A DNA stretch of 35,978 nt, taken from positions 1-35,978 of IMG/VR virus record IMGVR_UViG_3300010883_000157; one strand, written 5' to 3'. The notes under the pieces are model-generated. The model saw only the letters and a list, made by a program, of their open reading frames with translations, made no database searches and was not told the DNA's origin. This document shows positions 7,857 through 20,600 of the stretch, in pieces (position 1 is the stretch's first letter; each line of letters begins with the position of its first letter). The position numbers and the translations under genes are program-made. This DNA comes from a virus.

Positions 7857-9545
7857 ATGGGAACATCACCGGGATGGCACGGAAACAACTACTGGTGGGG
7901 AGAGGGTATCGGCGGATTCCAGAAGCATCTGGAAGGTGGCGGAACCTCAAATGTCGGCTTGATCCCAGAAGGGGTTTATTTTCATTCCCGCAACAATGCC
8001 CCCGGAGAGAAAGAGTTCCACGGAATGCCAGCCGTGGGGATGATGGAGTGGGAACAAGACACATCCGGCGCGATGGAAAACATACGCACTGGGCCAATGG
8101 AATGGCAGCAAGGGCCGGATTGGGACTACCTAAGCGACTGGGGCGGCAGCGTAGAGGGGATGCACTACGAATTCCCTTCATATGGAAGCCAGTCGGCAAA
8201 GCTGACCGGATATGTACCTAGCAACGCAACCTTCGACTGGGATTACGAACCGATCCCCCGAGAAGGTAGACAAAAGAAATACGATTGGGATTACGAATCG
8301 ATGGTTGAATACAACGCTCCCGACCTCCCACCCGGAGAATACCCTGCTTTGTACGAGCAGCCCGGAGGCAATATGGGCTATGAGACCTACGACATGGGGA
8401 TGTCGCCAAGCCCCTATGCCCCGCAGGGACTAAAGTACACGCTCCCGGTCCCGCAGGACGTGGAGTTGGAGACTGGGATTGGGGTGGAAAACAGGGCGAG
8501 GGAGATTGGCGAGCAATGGCTACGCGACAGGAACCAGTGGTCGGTTCCCGATGCAACAGAGGGCAAGTACCGAGAGCGGGATGACTGGACGCCCATGTCC
8601 AGCGAAGATGTACGCCGAAAGCTGGCGACATGGGACGCGACTACTCGTGAGAAGTGGTACGTCGGGTTCCAGAAGCAGGCTCTTCAGGAGCAGGCGGAAC
8701 AGCAGCGACGGTATGCCAAGTACCAGAATGAACTGAGGTACTCGCAGGGATTGCTCCTCAAAGAGCAGGCGATGGGCAACATCATGAGCCAGATCGTTGG
8801 CCTTGGTGGGCAGGAGCGTCGTGATATCGAGTCCGACTTTGAGAGACAGCAGGCGGAGGAACTTCAGTCGGCTATGAGCCGTGGCATGTCGAGTTCGACG
8901 GTTCTGGGTTCGATCTCCCGTGGAATCCAGTCCGAGGAGTCCCAAGCCAAAGGGCGACTGGAAGAGCGACTGCGACGCGAGCAGGCTCAGACTCAGGCAC
9001 TGCTTGTCGGGGACATCACCAGTTGGATTGAGGGTCGTGTTGACGAGTACCCCAGCAGCGACCAGATGGCAAACATCATGTTCGGCTACGGGGCCAGCGG
9101 AGGAGGCCAGCAGGCCAAAGCCCAGAGCAACTCAGGGGCAGGTGCTGCCGGTGCAGCTATGGGATGCCTGATGAGCAAGTGCTGCTTCATGTTCCGACAC
9201 GCTCGACACAGGGATGGGACCGAGGACTGGGTGATCCGCGAGTACCGGGACAGCATGACAACGTCAGAGCATAAGCGTGGCTACTACAAGATGAGCGAGT
9301 TCTTGTGTCCACTGATGGAACGTCACCGATTCGTCCGGTACGCCGTGAAGTTTCTGGTGTGTGACCCACTGGTGGCATACGGCAAGTGGTTCTACCGCGA
9401 TCACGAGTATTACTCAGACAAGAAGAAGGGTCTGAGTCACCGATTCGGGTGGGTGTTTTCACCCATCAAGAAGTTCTGGCTTAAGACATGGAAGCATCTT
9501 GGTGGAGAATTCGAGTACATCCGTTCAAACGGGGAAGTAGTTTAG
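7857..9545 (+). CDS. Virion protein with aromatic N-terminus, coiled coil and conserved Cys-containing C-terminal module
   Basis: A 562-aa protein from ATG 7857. Residues 1-200 are unusually rich in Trp, Tyr, Gly and Pro, with several WDY motifs (DWDYLSDW, FDWDYEP, YDWDYES). Residues 265-400 are charged and helical with many Gln, Glu and Arg, likely coiled coil. A small Gly/Ala linker (GASGGGQQAKAQSNSGAGAA) leads to a C-terminal module of about 120 residues. It begins GCLMSKCCFMFRHARHRDGT and continues with REYRD, RGYYKMSEFLCPLMERH and VAYGKWFYRDH. I recall this C-terminal pattern from virion-associated proteins of marine phages, with no known function. It is probably an internal or tail-tip protein. 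A competing frame at 7835 is Arg-rich and judged a shadow. Confidence 0.65.
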   Translation: MGTSPGWHGNNYWWGEGIGGFQKHLEGGGTSNVGLIPEGVYFHSRNNAPGEKEFHGMPAVGMMEWEQDTSGAMENIRTGPMEWQQGPDWDYLSDWGGSVEGMHYEFPSYGSQSAKLTGYVPSNATFDWDYEPIPREGRQKKYDWDYESMVEYNAPDLPPGEYPALYEQPGGNMGYETYDMGMSPSPYAPQGLKYTLPVPQDVELETGIGVENRAREIGEQWLRDRNQWSVPDATEGKYRERDDWTPMSSEDVRRKLATWDATTREKWYVGFQKQALQEQAEQQRRYAKYQNELRYSQGLLLKEQAMGNIMSQIVGLGGQERRDIESDFERQQAEELQSAMSRGMSSSTVLGSISRGIQSEESQAKGRLEERLRREQAQTQALLVGDITSWIEGRVDEYPSSDQMANIMFGYGASGGGQQAKAQSNSGAGAAGAAMGCLMSKCCFMFRHARHRDGTEDWVIREYRDSMTTSEHKRGYYKMSEFLCPLMERHRFVRYAVKFLVCDPLVAYGKWFYRDHEYYSDKKKGLSHRFGWVFSPIKKFWLKTWKHLGGEFEYIRSNGEVV

Positions 9546-9553
9546 GTAATCCA

Positions 9554-9721
9554 ATGGTATACAAGAGCGCACCTCAACCGACTCCTGAAGAGATTGCCGA
9601 GGCGTGTCGTCTGATTCGCGAGGGTTGGTCTGAGGAGAAATGGAACAAGCAGACAGGGGCGGTGGCATGGGAAGTGCCTCGCCAGAAGGTTCCCACCCTA
9701 AAGTCTAGAGTTGTAAAATGA
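9554..9721 (+). CDS. Small protein of unknown function
   Basis: A 55-aa protein from ATG 9554, eight bases after the previous stop; its stop overlaps the next start as ATGA (9718-9721). An upstream in-frame ATG at 9488 would lie inside the previous gene and adds an Arg/Trp-rich shadow, so the shorter start is chosen. A predicted helix (TPEEIAEACRLIREGWSEEK) is followed by WNKQTGAVAWEVPRQKVP and a basic tail. It was probably kept for coupling with the next virion gene. No family is recognised. Confidence 0.55.
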   Translation: MVYKSAPQPTPEEIAEACRLIREGWSEEKWNKQTGAVAWEVPRQKVPTLKSRVVK

Positions 9722-11607
9722 GCATTGTCGTATCACACCAGCCGGATCTGGCAGTCACGTCGGAAATCGCTTACCAGAGCGGCAAGGGGCAATACAACCA
9801 GTGGCTGGCCCAATTCCAGCAGCAGCAGGAGAATGCCAAGACGCAGGCTCTGATGGGCGGCTTCAGTGCTGGTGGCAAGCTCGGCCTCGGCATCGCTGGC
9901 ATGCAGCAGAGGGAAAGGATGCAAGCCGCGACGCTGGCGGCAAACACGGCGGCAACGACGGCGAAGTCCGTAGCCAAATTGGAAGATGACGCAAGGTTTT
10001 CCAAGGCGATGGGCGACCGCCTAATGGATGCGCGGGCGATGCAAGATCCGTTGAATCCAACCGATTGGCCCGATGTTCTGAAATACCCACGGGAGCAGCA
10101 GGAAAAACTGCTCCAGTGGGCGGATGATGTCACAAAGAGCCGCATGAATTACAAGGCTCGCAGCAATCCCGGTACTGTCAGGGCGAGGGTGGGAGGGGAG
10201 GCGGCAGATCAGCAGGCGTTCAGCGCGGGAAAGGATGCCTATAGTACGGCAAGGCATTCGATCAATTCAGAGTTCAGAAAAGGCAACATAAAGCCCCAGT
10301 TGCGTGATCGTCTTTTACGGACGGTCGAACGAAACAAGAGGTTCTTCGGCAACAGTGCCAAGCGGCCCCCAACTCCTGACGAGGTGCTTGAAGGCCAGAA
10401 GACCAGCATGGACCTCCCCGGCGGTGGGGAATCTGTAGGGGTGGTGGGACCGGATAATAAGTACAACGAACTCTACCAAACCCCAACCAAGCAAGCTCGT
10501 GAAAAGGCAAGGACCGACAGGCTGGTCGCCGGTGCTGCTGGTGTATCCGCAATCAACACATCCCTAGCGAGCATATACTCGCAAATGGAGGATGAGCCAG
10601 CGAACGAGAAGACAGGATTTGCGGGAAGCAAAGTAGACCCGGCAACCAAGGCTCGCCTGCAAGCGGAAGCGGACGGACTGATAAAGATTAGGGACTCCCT
10701 AGTCAGGACGTCCACTGCATTAGACACCGGCTTCATTGAAGATCTGCCGCTGATTACACAGAGCTATATGAAACGCATCGCTGAGAACCCGAACTTTGAG
10801 AATGACTCACAGAAAGAGTTCATCCTGATGAAGCAGAGGACGCAGCCCCACAAGTACGTCCTTGACGATCCGAAATACATGCACTTCCGAATGGGCAAGG
10901 CTCCTAACCCAGCGAACCGATGGGACCACGGTGGCGCAGACCCAATCAGCACAATCAGTGATCGAGGACGCCGAGAGGGGAGAACATACTGGGAAAACGA
11001 AGGCACGGGAGAGTTCGGAGACGAGCGGCCAGTACGGCCTCCCGATCCGCCACCTCCCCCAATGCCGCAGGACATCTCGAATGAGGCTCCACCACCGCAA
11101 AAGGGTATGGGGCAACAGCCGATACGAGGAGAGTTGATGGATCTCCAGCGACAGGGTGATGCTGGAGTAGATGCGGCGGCCAAGTTCCAGAGCGACACGA
11201 AATTGTTTGAAGAGTCTGCTGCTGCTAGGAGCAAGGCAGTGCAGCAGGCTCTTGAGCCGCATGTTCGGATCAGCAATCGCAAGAAAGTGAAGCGAGAGTC
11301 TGGAGATCCCAGACGGCAGGGACGTAGCAAGAAGTTGCAATCGACGGGAGAGGTGGAAGCCCTCTTCCCACGTCCTGAAAATCTTGGCAAGCTGGGTGCG
11401 GGTTACGAGATACAGTTTGACCGCCTGTATAACGCTTTCCCGACTCTGAAGCACCGGACCCACGTCCGATTCATTCAGTCCATGCTCAGGAAGTACGGTT
11501 ATGATCGTGACACCATGAGGGCAGAGGCACCTGCTCACGAACAGGCTGCGTGGAATGACGCTATGGAAACCGTGAAGCAACTAAACGACTCGATGAAATC
11601 AAGGTAA
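9718..11607 (+). CDS. Internal-virion-like helical protein
   Basis: A 629-aa protein coupled by an ATGA overlap to the previous gene. Residues 1-130 are Gln- and Ala-rich (QYNQWLAQFQQQQENAKTQA) with a Gly-rich, mildly hydrophobic stretch (GGFSAGGKLGLGIAGMQQ), an arrangement seen in phage internal or ejected proteins. The middle is helical and charged. Residues 435-465 are Pro-rich (PVRPPDPPPPPMPQD). The C-terminal 130 residues are basic with an ESGDPRRQGRSKKL segment, then a small helical domain (FDRLYNAFPTLKHRTHVRF). No enzyme motif is seen. Its position directly before the giant gene suggests a shared ejection complex, which is inference. Confidence 0.6.
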   Translation: MSIVVSHQPDLAVTSEIAYQSGKGQYNQWLAQFQQQQENAKTQALMGGFSAGGKLGLGIAGMQQRERMQAATLAANTAATTAKSVAKLEDDARFSKAMGDRLMDARAMQDPLNPTDWPDVLKYPREQQEKLLQWADDVTKSRMNYKARSNPGTVRARVGGEAADQQAFSAGKDAYSTARHSINSEFRKGNIKPQLRDRLLRTVERNKRFFGNSAKRPPTPDEVLEGQKTSMDLPGGGESVGVVGPDNKYNELYQTPTKQAREKARTDRLVAGAAGVSAINTSLASIYSQMEDEPANEKTGFAGSKVDPATKARLQAEADGLIKIRDSLVRTSTALDTGFIEDLPLITQSYMKRIAENPNFENDSQKEFILMKQRTQPHKYVLDDPKYMHFRMGKAPNPANRWDHGGADPISTISDRGRREGRTYWENEGTGEFGDERPVRPPDPPPPPMPQDISNEAPPPQKGMGQQPIRGELMDLQRQGDAGVDAAAKFQSDTKLFEESAAARSKAVQQALEPHVRISNRKKVKRESGDPRRQGRSKKLQSTGEVEALFPRPENLGKLGAGYEIQFDRLYNAFPTLKHRTHVRFIQSMLRKYGYDRDTMRAEAPAHEQAAWNDAMETVKQLNDSMKSR

Positions 11608-11613
11608 CAGGCA

Positions 11614-14600
11614 ATGCCAAACGGCCCGCTTGACAAGTTGCTACAAGACCACTTCTCGTCTAAGGAGGGTGGCACTGCTCGCGTAGAACAGGAGAGAGCT
11701 AGGCAGTCTGCGAGTGTGGCTGCTGCTGGTAGCCAGCAAATCGACCAGTTGTGGGAAGACCACACCCGTGACCGGTCGGGATATGTCTTCACAAAGCCAC
11801 CGATGCAGAAGGAGCAGGAGAGGCACAGGGAGGGAGTCGAGGCACGATCTGGGGAGTATTTGAAGTCGATGGGCCAGCAGCCCAGTGACATCGACGAAAC
11901 AGGGCCAGTTGGACCGACCCGCCCATACGTGGCCGAGGAAGTGCCGGATATTGCCGAGCAATATGCGATACCTTCTGCTGAGAGGCGTGTCGAACTTCGC
12001 ACTCCGCACGAACACGCGATGGAGAAGCCTCGCGGCATTCCTCTTCAGCAGTACCTGCGTATGAAGGACATCCCGATCCCCGATGACGGGATGATGCCCT
12101 CCAAGAGTGAAGCACTTCAGTACCGGACTGTCCTCAAACGGGTGATGGCCAAGCAGAAGGGCGGACTGCCGAATGACACGGAAGTGTCTCCGTCCGACAT
12201 CTCGTCAATACCACGGAACCACCGATGGTACGCCGCGTGGCTGTGGAAGAAACAGGTTGCCAAAGCAATTCCGAAACAGCAGTCGTGGATGTGGAATGGC
12301 GAAGAAAGCTGGGCCGCAGAACACGCCTATCGTTCTTACGCGACGATTGGAGAAGCCACTGGCCGCATGAAGGATGCGTTCCACGATTTCGGAGTGCATA
12401 TACTAGCCTTGCGAGATACGGGTATATCCGATCCCGACAGGGAGTTTGCCAGACACCTCGACGAGATCAGGGACGCCTCAGATCCGTCTGGCATCAGGCC
12501 AAAGAGTCGGCAGGTTGAAGGGAAGAGCATTGTCGAGCTAATCCAAGAGGGCAGGTACAAGGACGTTGGCGAGCGCGGTGCTTACGGTGCATTGGGCATG
12601 GCCCCTGATGTAGCAGCCACCGTGGCGACCGGAGCCATTGGCAGGGCTGCCGGTGCAGCGGTCGGTCTCTCCACTGCCGGTAGTGGAATCCCCGGAATGT
12701 TCAATGCAACCAATACGGCAGCGACTGCCTACTGGTACGCGAGAAGTGCCCCGGACCTGCGCCGTGAACTTGTACAGCTAGGGTTCGAGGACGAGCATGC
12801 TACGTATGTGGCGGCAATTGTAGCGATCCCCTATGCAGCCATAGAACAGTTGCAGGTGAGTCAGTTAAGCGCACCGATGAAGCGATGGGCCAGAGAAGCG
12901 GTCAAGGCGTCGATGGCGCAGATGCTTGCACGGCAAGCAGGGACGACGCTGAAGCTCTGGGGTACGGAGTTTGCGGAGGAGGTGGGTCAGGGTGGGCTGG
13001 AGCTACTCGGAGTAGCGGCGGCGGCCTTGCACGATAAAGACCCGTCTATTGACTGGAACCAACTTCTAATGGAGAAGTACGAGGAGTTGCAGGAAGCGGC
13101 TGTGACTATTCCGTTCTTGATCGGACCTCGGCAGTCCTCGCAATTGATGATGGACTTCGTCGATAACGCCAGCCGAACCAACTATGACGCGCTTCCCGCA
13201 GGCGTAAAGAAGCTGATGGAGTTGGGTGATTCAACCAACCCGGACGATCCTGCCAGTAAGCACTCGGAGAGACAAAAGGAAGCGGACCTCCTGAAGAAGA
13301 GGATGCAAGATATTCTGACAGGGTTCGCGCAGTCCGTGGCGAAGGATGCCCCCACGAGGGCGGAAGCCGAGAAGGTGTTTAGCGAAACGCCTCCTACGGA
13401 GGCAGAGGTGGGGCAGTGGCCCGCAGGGAAGCGGATGCAGATATTCGGTGTGCCCAACCCGACAGAGGAAACGATCAACAGAACTTGGGAGCGGGTGCTG
13501 GAACAGTCGAGAAGCGAACCCCAAGCGACACGTCCACCCTCAAGAGACGAGGCAGTGGTCAACATAGAGTCGGATGTGGACGAGCAGATTGCGAAGACGG
13601 AAGCAAGGCTTGATCAGTACAGGCTTGGCAAGGTCAAGAAGCCCAAGTCCAAAGCCGCTCGCAAGCAGGAACGGAAGGATCTGGGCCTTCGCTTGACGAG
13701 GCTGAAAGGGCTGAAAAGGAGCCAGCAGGAGTTTGCAGAAAGGGAAACGGGGATATCACCTGAACCCGGCGCGGTCCCCGTGGAAGAAACCGCTCCGGGT
13801 GTTACTACACCGCCTGCCCAGCCAGAGCCTATCGGAACACTGGCCCCGGAAGGGGAGGCCGTTCAAACAGATGTCCAGCTTCTGCAAGCGAAACTAGCGG
13901 ACCTGCGGGGAACGCTGGAGAGGGGATGGCCGCCTCCGATCCCGGAGATGGTCGAGAGAGAAAATGAGGCCGCCATCAAAGAGGCCATCCTAGACGCAGA
14001 GCATGACCTTGGAATCGCCCAAGCAAAAGAGGCGGAATTTCAGGAAGCAGCCACGCCAACGGCACTCGCCCCCGAGACGCCTGCCGCCCCGCCAGCCACT
14101 CAGATATCTGTTGGGGATGAGGTGACGGTTCCGGCGAACAAAGAGGTATACGGCGGAAGCCGCACCGCAAGGGTCACGGAGATCTTAGACAACGGTGACA
14201 TCAAGGTCGCTTACGACAAGCTGGGAGTATTTATCGGCGTCTTCTCCCCGGCGCAAGTCGTAATCGGGGCACGCCCGAAGGCCGCCGCAGCGAAGCCAGC
14301 CGCCAAGAAAGGAACCAAGGCCGCCGCCGAGCCTGCCGCCGCCCCCCTCTCAGACTACCTCGCCCCACCACCCCCTGCCGTCGAGGAGCCTGCGCATCAG
14401 TTGTACGCCCCGGACGGAATAGTGGCAACGGCCCTGAAACTAACCGAACAAGGGAAGCAGGAGGAAGCAGAGAGCCTGATTGAAGACAACCGTGACGAGG
14501 TAGCGGATCTGGTAAAGGACAGGATCAATATTCTCGACGATGAAATTGGAGATCTGGCCCTGCGGGAATCCGACCAGTTGCACAAGGCAAGGCACTCGCT

Positions 14601-17600
14601 CAATAACGAGGGCTGGGGGCAATCTCTGATACACCTCGCAGATGCGACGGACTTTAGCGAGGAGGCGGTTCGCGGGTTCATGAAGGAAATCGCAGATGCG
14701 GAGGAAGCCCCCGAGGAGGTTGCCATCGGTGCCGACGAGCCTGCCGCCGAGGAGCCTGCCGCCGAACCTGCCCCCGCTGGTCGAGCGGAAGGGATCTTAG
14801 AACTAAAAGAAGCGGTGCTTAGTCTTGAGGGAGAGGCATACGATATTCATGACGAGTTGGGATGGCAGACAGACCAAGAAAGAGTAGACGAGTTAGAAGA
14901 ACGACTCCCAATTGTCCAGAGTGAACTTGGAAAGGCTAGAGCAAAAGAGAGGGAATTTCTGGCCGCCGAGGAGCCAGCCCCCGCAGCTGCGGAACCGGCA
15001 ACTTATGGACTGACACCGTTAGGTCGTCTTCGTCAAGAAGAAAGAGTAGCCAATGAGAAAGTGGAGGAAACGCGAGACGCATTGGAAACACTGGAGCATC
15101 GGGTAAAGGTTGCGATAAAGAAGCACGCGAAGAATCCAGACAGTGAAGAAGTTGCATACATCAAAGAAAAGGGGATTGAGCATTTCGTCAAAGAAGGCAA
15201 CAGGCTTTTAGGTTCGGCAAGAGAAGCCGTAGTCGCAGCAGAAGCCGAAGCCGCGAAGATCCAAGAAGAGATCGAGGCACTAGCGGCGGAGGAGCCTGCC
15301 GCACCAGCCAAGAAGGGAACCAAGGCCGCCGCCGAGGAGGCAGAACTTGAGGAGGACGCAGACGCCATTGCTAGGCTCGATGACGACGACGACCTCGCCC
15401 AACTTCTCAAAGCACTGAACGACGAGATAACTGGTCCGGGTGCTGCGGGTGGTCTGATTCCGATCAACCCGAAAGCAGTAGAGATAGCCCAGCAAATCGC
15501 GGTACTGCTCATCAAGAGCGGGGCGAAGAAGTTTGGCAACTTCGCTAGGCAGTTCCTAGCAGTTATCGCGAAACAATTCGGCGGAGAGGTTGCTGGTCAG
15601 TTCAAAGACAAGATCATGTCGATCTATGCCGGGGCGATGTACGATGAAAAGGTGACCGACGCCGAGCGGGAAAAAATGGCCACCCCGGCGAACGCGAAGC
15701 TGTGGGTAGATGCCAACATCGAAACGGCTTTGACAGCGGTCAAGAAGGTGTACGCGGGAGTCACGCCGACAGCAGAAAAGCCAAAGGTCGATATCGCCCC
15801 GGAGTTGCAGACCCAAGCGGAGTACGTCGCCCAGCAGGACTCTGACGATCCTCGACAAGACGCGGAGGACCATGAAGTGGCTCTTGCCGACGCACAGGCA
15901 GAGGGCAGGCCGGTCAGCACTGATGCAGTTGAGGATTACCAAGACACCGGAGGTGCGCAGGTTCCTGATGCTCCGCTGCCCAGTGCGGAGGAGGTTCGGA
16001 AGTCGCTCAAAGCAGTTGAGGAGACGATAAGTAGTCTACTGGAAACGCATGAACGAGACGATGGTCTGAGCGACGACGACGACGAACGCCTAGATCAGTC
16101 GTACTTGAAGCAGTTCGAGTTAGAGGCAACTCTTAAAGAAATAGCAGACGAACAGGAGGACAGAGATGAAACGCTCGGATCTCGACCCGCTGGGTTGGGC
16201 GTTGGAGAAGATGTGGATCAGTCAGAACCCGGCCCTAGTGAAGTCTATGAAGAGGACGGGGGAGCTTTACCCCCTGCTGAAGGAGAGGCAGGACTTGGTG
16301 GCATCGACGTTTCAGACGTTGATGATGAAGGAGGGGTGGCAGCCGTGGGAGGCGAAGGAATGGGTCATGCGGAACATGACCCAGCTTCAGCCGACGACGC
16401 CGCCTCAGAACAGGAACCCCGTCCCGGTAGCACCGGAACCAATCACCGAATAAAAGACGGTGACGATATCGGAGGCGGTGGCGTAAAGGAGAAGTTTGAA
16501 CGGAACATACGGGCACTGGTTCTTCTCAACGATCTGCGGTCCAGTGGCAGGAAGCCGACAAAGCCAGAGAAGCAGACCCTAGCGCGATACGTGGGATGGG
16601 GGGGACTGAAAAAGGTGTTTGACGAGGGCAAGCTGGACACCGCTTGGTCTAATCGTCGCGCAACACTCATAGACACCATAGGCCACGCAACCGAGGACTG
16701 GGATTCTGCCCATCTCAGCGTGCTGAACGCCCACTACACCAGCCCCCAGATCATCACGTCCATGTGGGAAGCTGTGGCGAACTTCGGGTTCACGGGCGGC
16801 AAGGTTCTAGAGCCGTCGATGGGTGTGGGGCATTTCTTCGGAATGATGCCCGGCGATCTTCACTCCGCCAGCGAGTTGACCGGCGTCGAGTTGGACAGGA
16901 TTACCGGTGAGATCGCGGAGTACCTCTACGAGAATGCGACCATCCACAAGACCGGCTTCGAGAAGGCCGTGCTTATGCCGGAGTTTGATCTGGTCATCGG
17001 CAACGTCCCGTTCGGGACGCAACGTCTGGCCGACCTTGCCGATGTTGAAGAACTGCAATTGAAGAACGCTGGCGGCAAGCTCAAGAAGAAGATGAGGATA
17101 CACAACTTCTTCTTCGCCAAGGCGTTGATGAAGACACGACCGGGTGGTCTGATCGCGATGCTGTCCTCGACCGGCACACTGGATTCAAACGAAGACGAAC
17201 ACATCACGTTCATGAAGAAGAACGGCGCGGATTTTGTCGGTGCTGTCCGTCTCTCAGAGATCGCCTTCAAGGCCAACGCCAACACCGGGGTGACCACTGA
17301 CATACTTGTGTTCCAGCGGCGGATGGAAGGGCGGGAGGCGGGGGGACAGGAGTGGGGCGGTGACGCCGAGTGGTACAGGACGGCGGACGGGGAGCATAGC
17401 GTCAAAGCCAGTCCGTACTGGGAGAGCCATCCCGACAACATCATGGGCGACATCGTGCAAAGCAAGGTGCAAGGTGCGCCTAGCAGCAGGATGGGTGTCC
17501 GTCCTGAAACAGACAAGACGATGCTCGACTACAAGCCGGAGATCGACGACCGCCTAGCCCGTCTCAAGGAGAACATCGACGCGGAAGCCCTCGACGCTGT

Positions 17601-20600
17601 GTCGGCACGCACGGAGGAGATGGACAAACCGGACACCGCAGAAAGACCGGAGAACGGTGACTGGGCGGAACTGACGGCTTGGCTTGAAGAGGGGAACCTG
17701 CACGTTGAGGAGGACGACGGCAAGTTCAGCATGTGGCGGAAGGAGTCGGGGGTTCTCGTAAAGCTGGAATGGACCCCGGCCAGAAAGTCGAGTTGGCAGC
17801 GTCTTATAGATATCAACGAGATCCGTGACGCCAGAAGGGTTCTTCTCATCGCGGAGAGCAACCCGGCCCTGTCGAAGGAGGAGGTGGAGAAGCTAAGAGA
17901 AGCACTCAACGAGGTGTACGACGCTTACAGGGTTGCGTGGAAGAAGCCGTTGAACGACGCCAATTCGTTCAGCCTCAACATAACGGACAACCCGGACGTT
18001 GCCGCTTCTGGCATCGAGTCGCTTGAGGTGGTTACAACACACCCCGACAAAAGCGTAACGGTCGAGAAGGCGGACATCTTCACTAAGAGGCTGACGTATC
18101 CTCGTGAGAAGATCGTCGATGCGAAGACGCCGGAAGACGCCTTGGCTGCCAGCCTGTCTGAAAGAGGCGGGATTGACTGGGAGTACATGGCAGGGCTGAC
18201 CAACATACCGGTTCATGGTCTACAGGATTCTCTATCAAGCCTGTTGTTCAAAAACCCGCTGGGTAACTGGGAGACCGGCGACATCTATCTGGGTGGCAAC
18301 GTCCGAAAGAAGCTGGCGGTAGCGATACGGGCTGCCGAGACCGATGCCCAGTTTGACAGAAATGTGAAGGAGCTAACGAATGTCCAGCCTCAAGACTGGT
18401 CACCTTCCGAGATAGCCGTCACCGCCGGGGAAAGCTGGATACCCCCGGCGTTTTACGACGATTTTGTCTACGAAATGGTAGACACCATGCCATACGGAAG
18501 GAGTTACCCGAAGAGAACGAAAAAGCAGGGCTATGTCTACACCGAGGCGACCGGGAAGTGGACGGCGGAAAACAAGCGAGATCCGAAAGTCGTAAACGAT
18601 AGGGGGCATCCGGTTACTAAGAACGGCACATACGGCACTCGACGGATGCCCTTCGACAAGCTGATGCTCAGGCTCATGAACGGTCAGTCTCTTGACGTGT
18701 ACGATCCGCCGATTGAAAGGGGTGGCAGAAGAACCCTAAACAGCGCAGAGACCGCGATGGCCGAGGCGGCTGGGGAGAATATCAATTCTGCTTTTGAGGA
18801 ATGGTTGTGGTTGCCTGCGGCATGGGACCAGCGTGGCGGCTTGATGGCCACGCTGTACAACTGGTTGAACAACAACTGGGCACCTCCCGTTTACGACGGC
18901 GCACACTTGCGGTTCCCCGGAATGTCCGAGGTGTGGAAGAACCGGTTGAATGATCCGAAATACAGCTACCAGAAGAACAACATCTGGCGAATGATTGTCA
19001 GCGGAAACACCCTGCTGGCGCATTCTGTCGGAGCAGGCAAGACCGTGCAGATGATTGCTGCCGCGATGGAGATGAAGCGTATCGGCCTGAAAAACCGTCC
19101 GGTATTCGTTGTCCCCAACACGCTGGTAGTACAGTGGCAGCAGGACATCAGGGAGATCTATCCGAATGCCAAGGTGCTGTCCCCAGACTCGAAAATGCTG
19201 GGCACGACGAACCCCAAGCGACGAAAGCTGATGCTGGAACAGATGCGGTCTGGGGATTGGGACATCATCCTCATGACCCCGGAGGCTTTCGAGCGGGTTC
19301 CCATGACTGAGGGTTACATCAGGTCATACTTCAGTAACGAGATAGCCGAACTTAACGAGTCTCTGCGAGCGGAGCAAAGGGATCGCGGGGCAAAATCTAA
19401 CACCGTCACCGCCATAGCCGAAGCAATCCAGTCCCTCGAAGGGACCATGAACAACCTGTTAGGTGGGTTGAAGAACAAGCAGGGCGAGGCCACGTACACA
19501 GGTCCGTTTTTTGATGAACTGGGAATCGACGGCGTGTTCGTTGACGAGGCCCACCTCTACAAAAACCTCTTTGCCAAATCGCGTCTGGGTCGCCTGCCGG
19601 GCGTGTCCGCACAGGCTCGACAGCGTCCTTACGACATGCACATGAAGACCTCGTTCCTGAACGCGACCACGAAGGGGCGTGGCGTCTTCTTTGCGACGGC
19701 GACTCCCGTCACCAACACGATGGGCGAGTTGCACGTCATGATGCGATACCTCGCGCCCAAGCTGTTGGAAGAGCGGGGCGTACAATCCTTCGACCAGTGG
19801 GCCAAGCGGTACGGGGTTGTCGAGAACAGGCTGGAGGTTGAGGTGGCAGGCCAAGGATTGAGGCCAAACTCTAGGTTCTCCAAGTTCACGAACGTACCGG
19901 GACTCAGGCAAATCTGGTTGCAGTTTGCCGACACGGTACTGATGAAAGATCTGGATCTGCGAATACCCTCCGTCAGAAAAGACTACCCGTTCCTGCGAAA
20001 GTTTGTCGGGAACAAGAAAACTGGCGAGATCCGGTCAGAGATCGTTGGCCATCACATGCTGGGGCCAGACCAAGGGGCGATACAGATTTCCGTTCCTATC
20101 AACGAGACACAGGACGCCTATGTGAAGGAGCTTATAGCCCGCACCAACGCCATCAGGTCCGGGGCAGTTGACAAGTCAGAGGACAACATGCTCTGGGTCA
20201 GCAGTGATGGCCGCAAGGCGGCAACGGATATGCGGCTGATAGACTCCGACGCCGAGGATAACCCCGAGTCCAAGACAAACCTGATGGTGCAAAACGTACT
20301 CGACGTGCATAAGAGGTACGAGGAAACCACGTTCTACGATCCAGAGGCCGACTCGGTCGAGGTCGCCCCCGGAGTGCAGGTACTGTGGGTGGACATGGGA
20401 GTCCCCGGCAAAAAGCTGGGGGAGGATGGATACGCAAAGTTTGACCTGTACAACGACATCAAGAACAAGCTGGTCCTTGGTGGGGTAGCCGTAGACGACA
20501 TCGCGTTCATACAGGACTTCAAGGGGAAAAAGAAGCGGGCGTTATTCAAACAACTGAACAACTCCGAGAAGAGGATCATCATCGCCAGCACCGCATCCCT

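Noticed and set aside
7835-8221. 128-aa plus-strand frame coupled to the 7838 stop
   Set aside because: It is Arg-rich and overlaps the well-formed N-terminus of the 562-aa protein. It has no family-like pattern.
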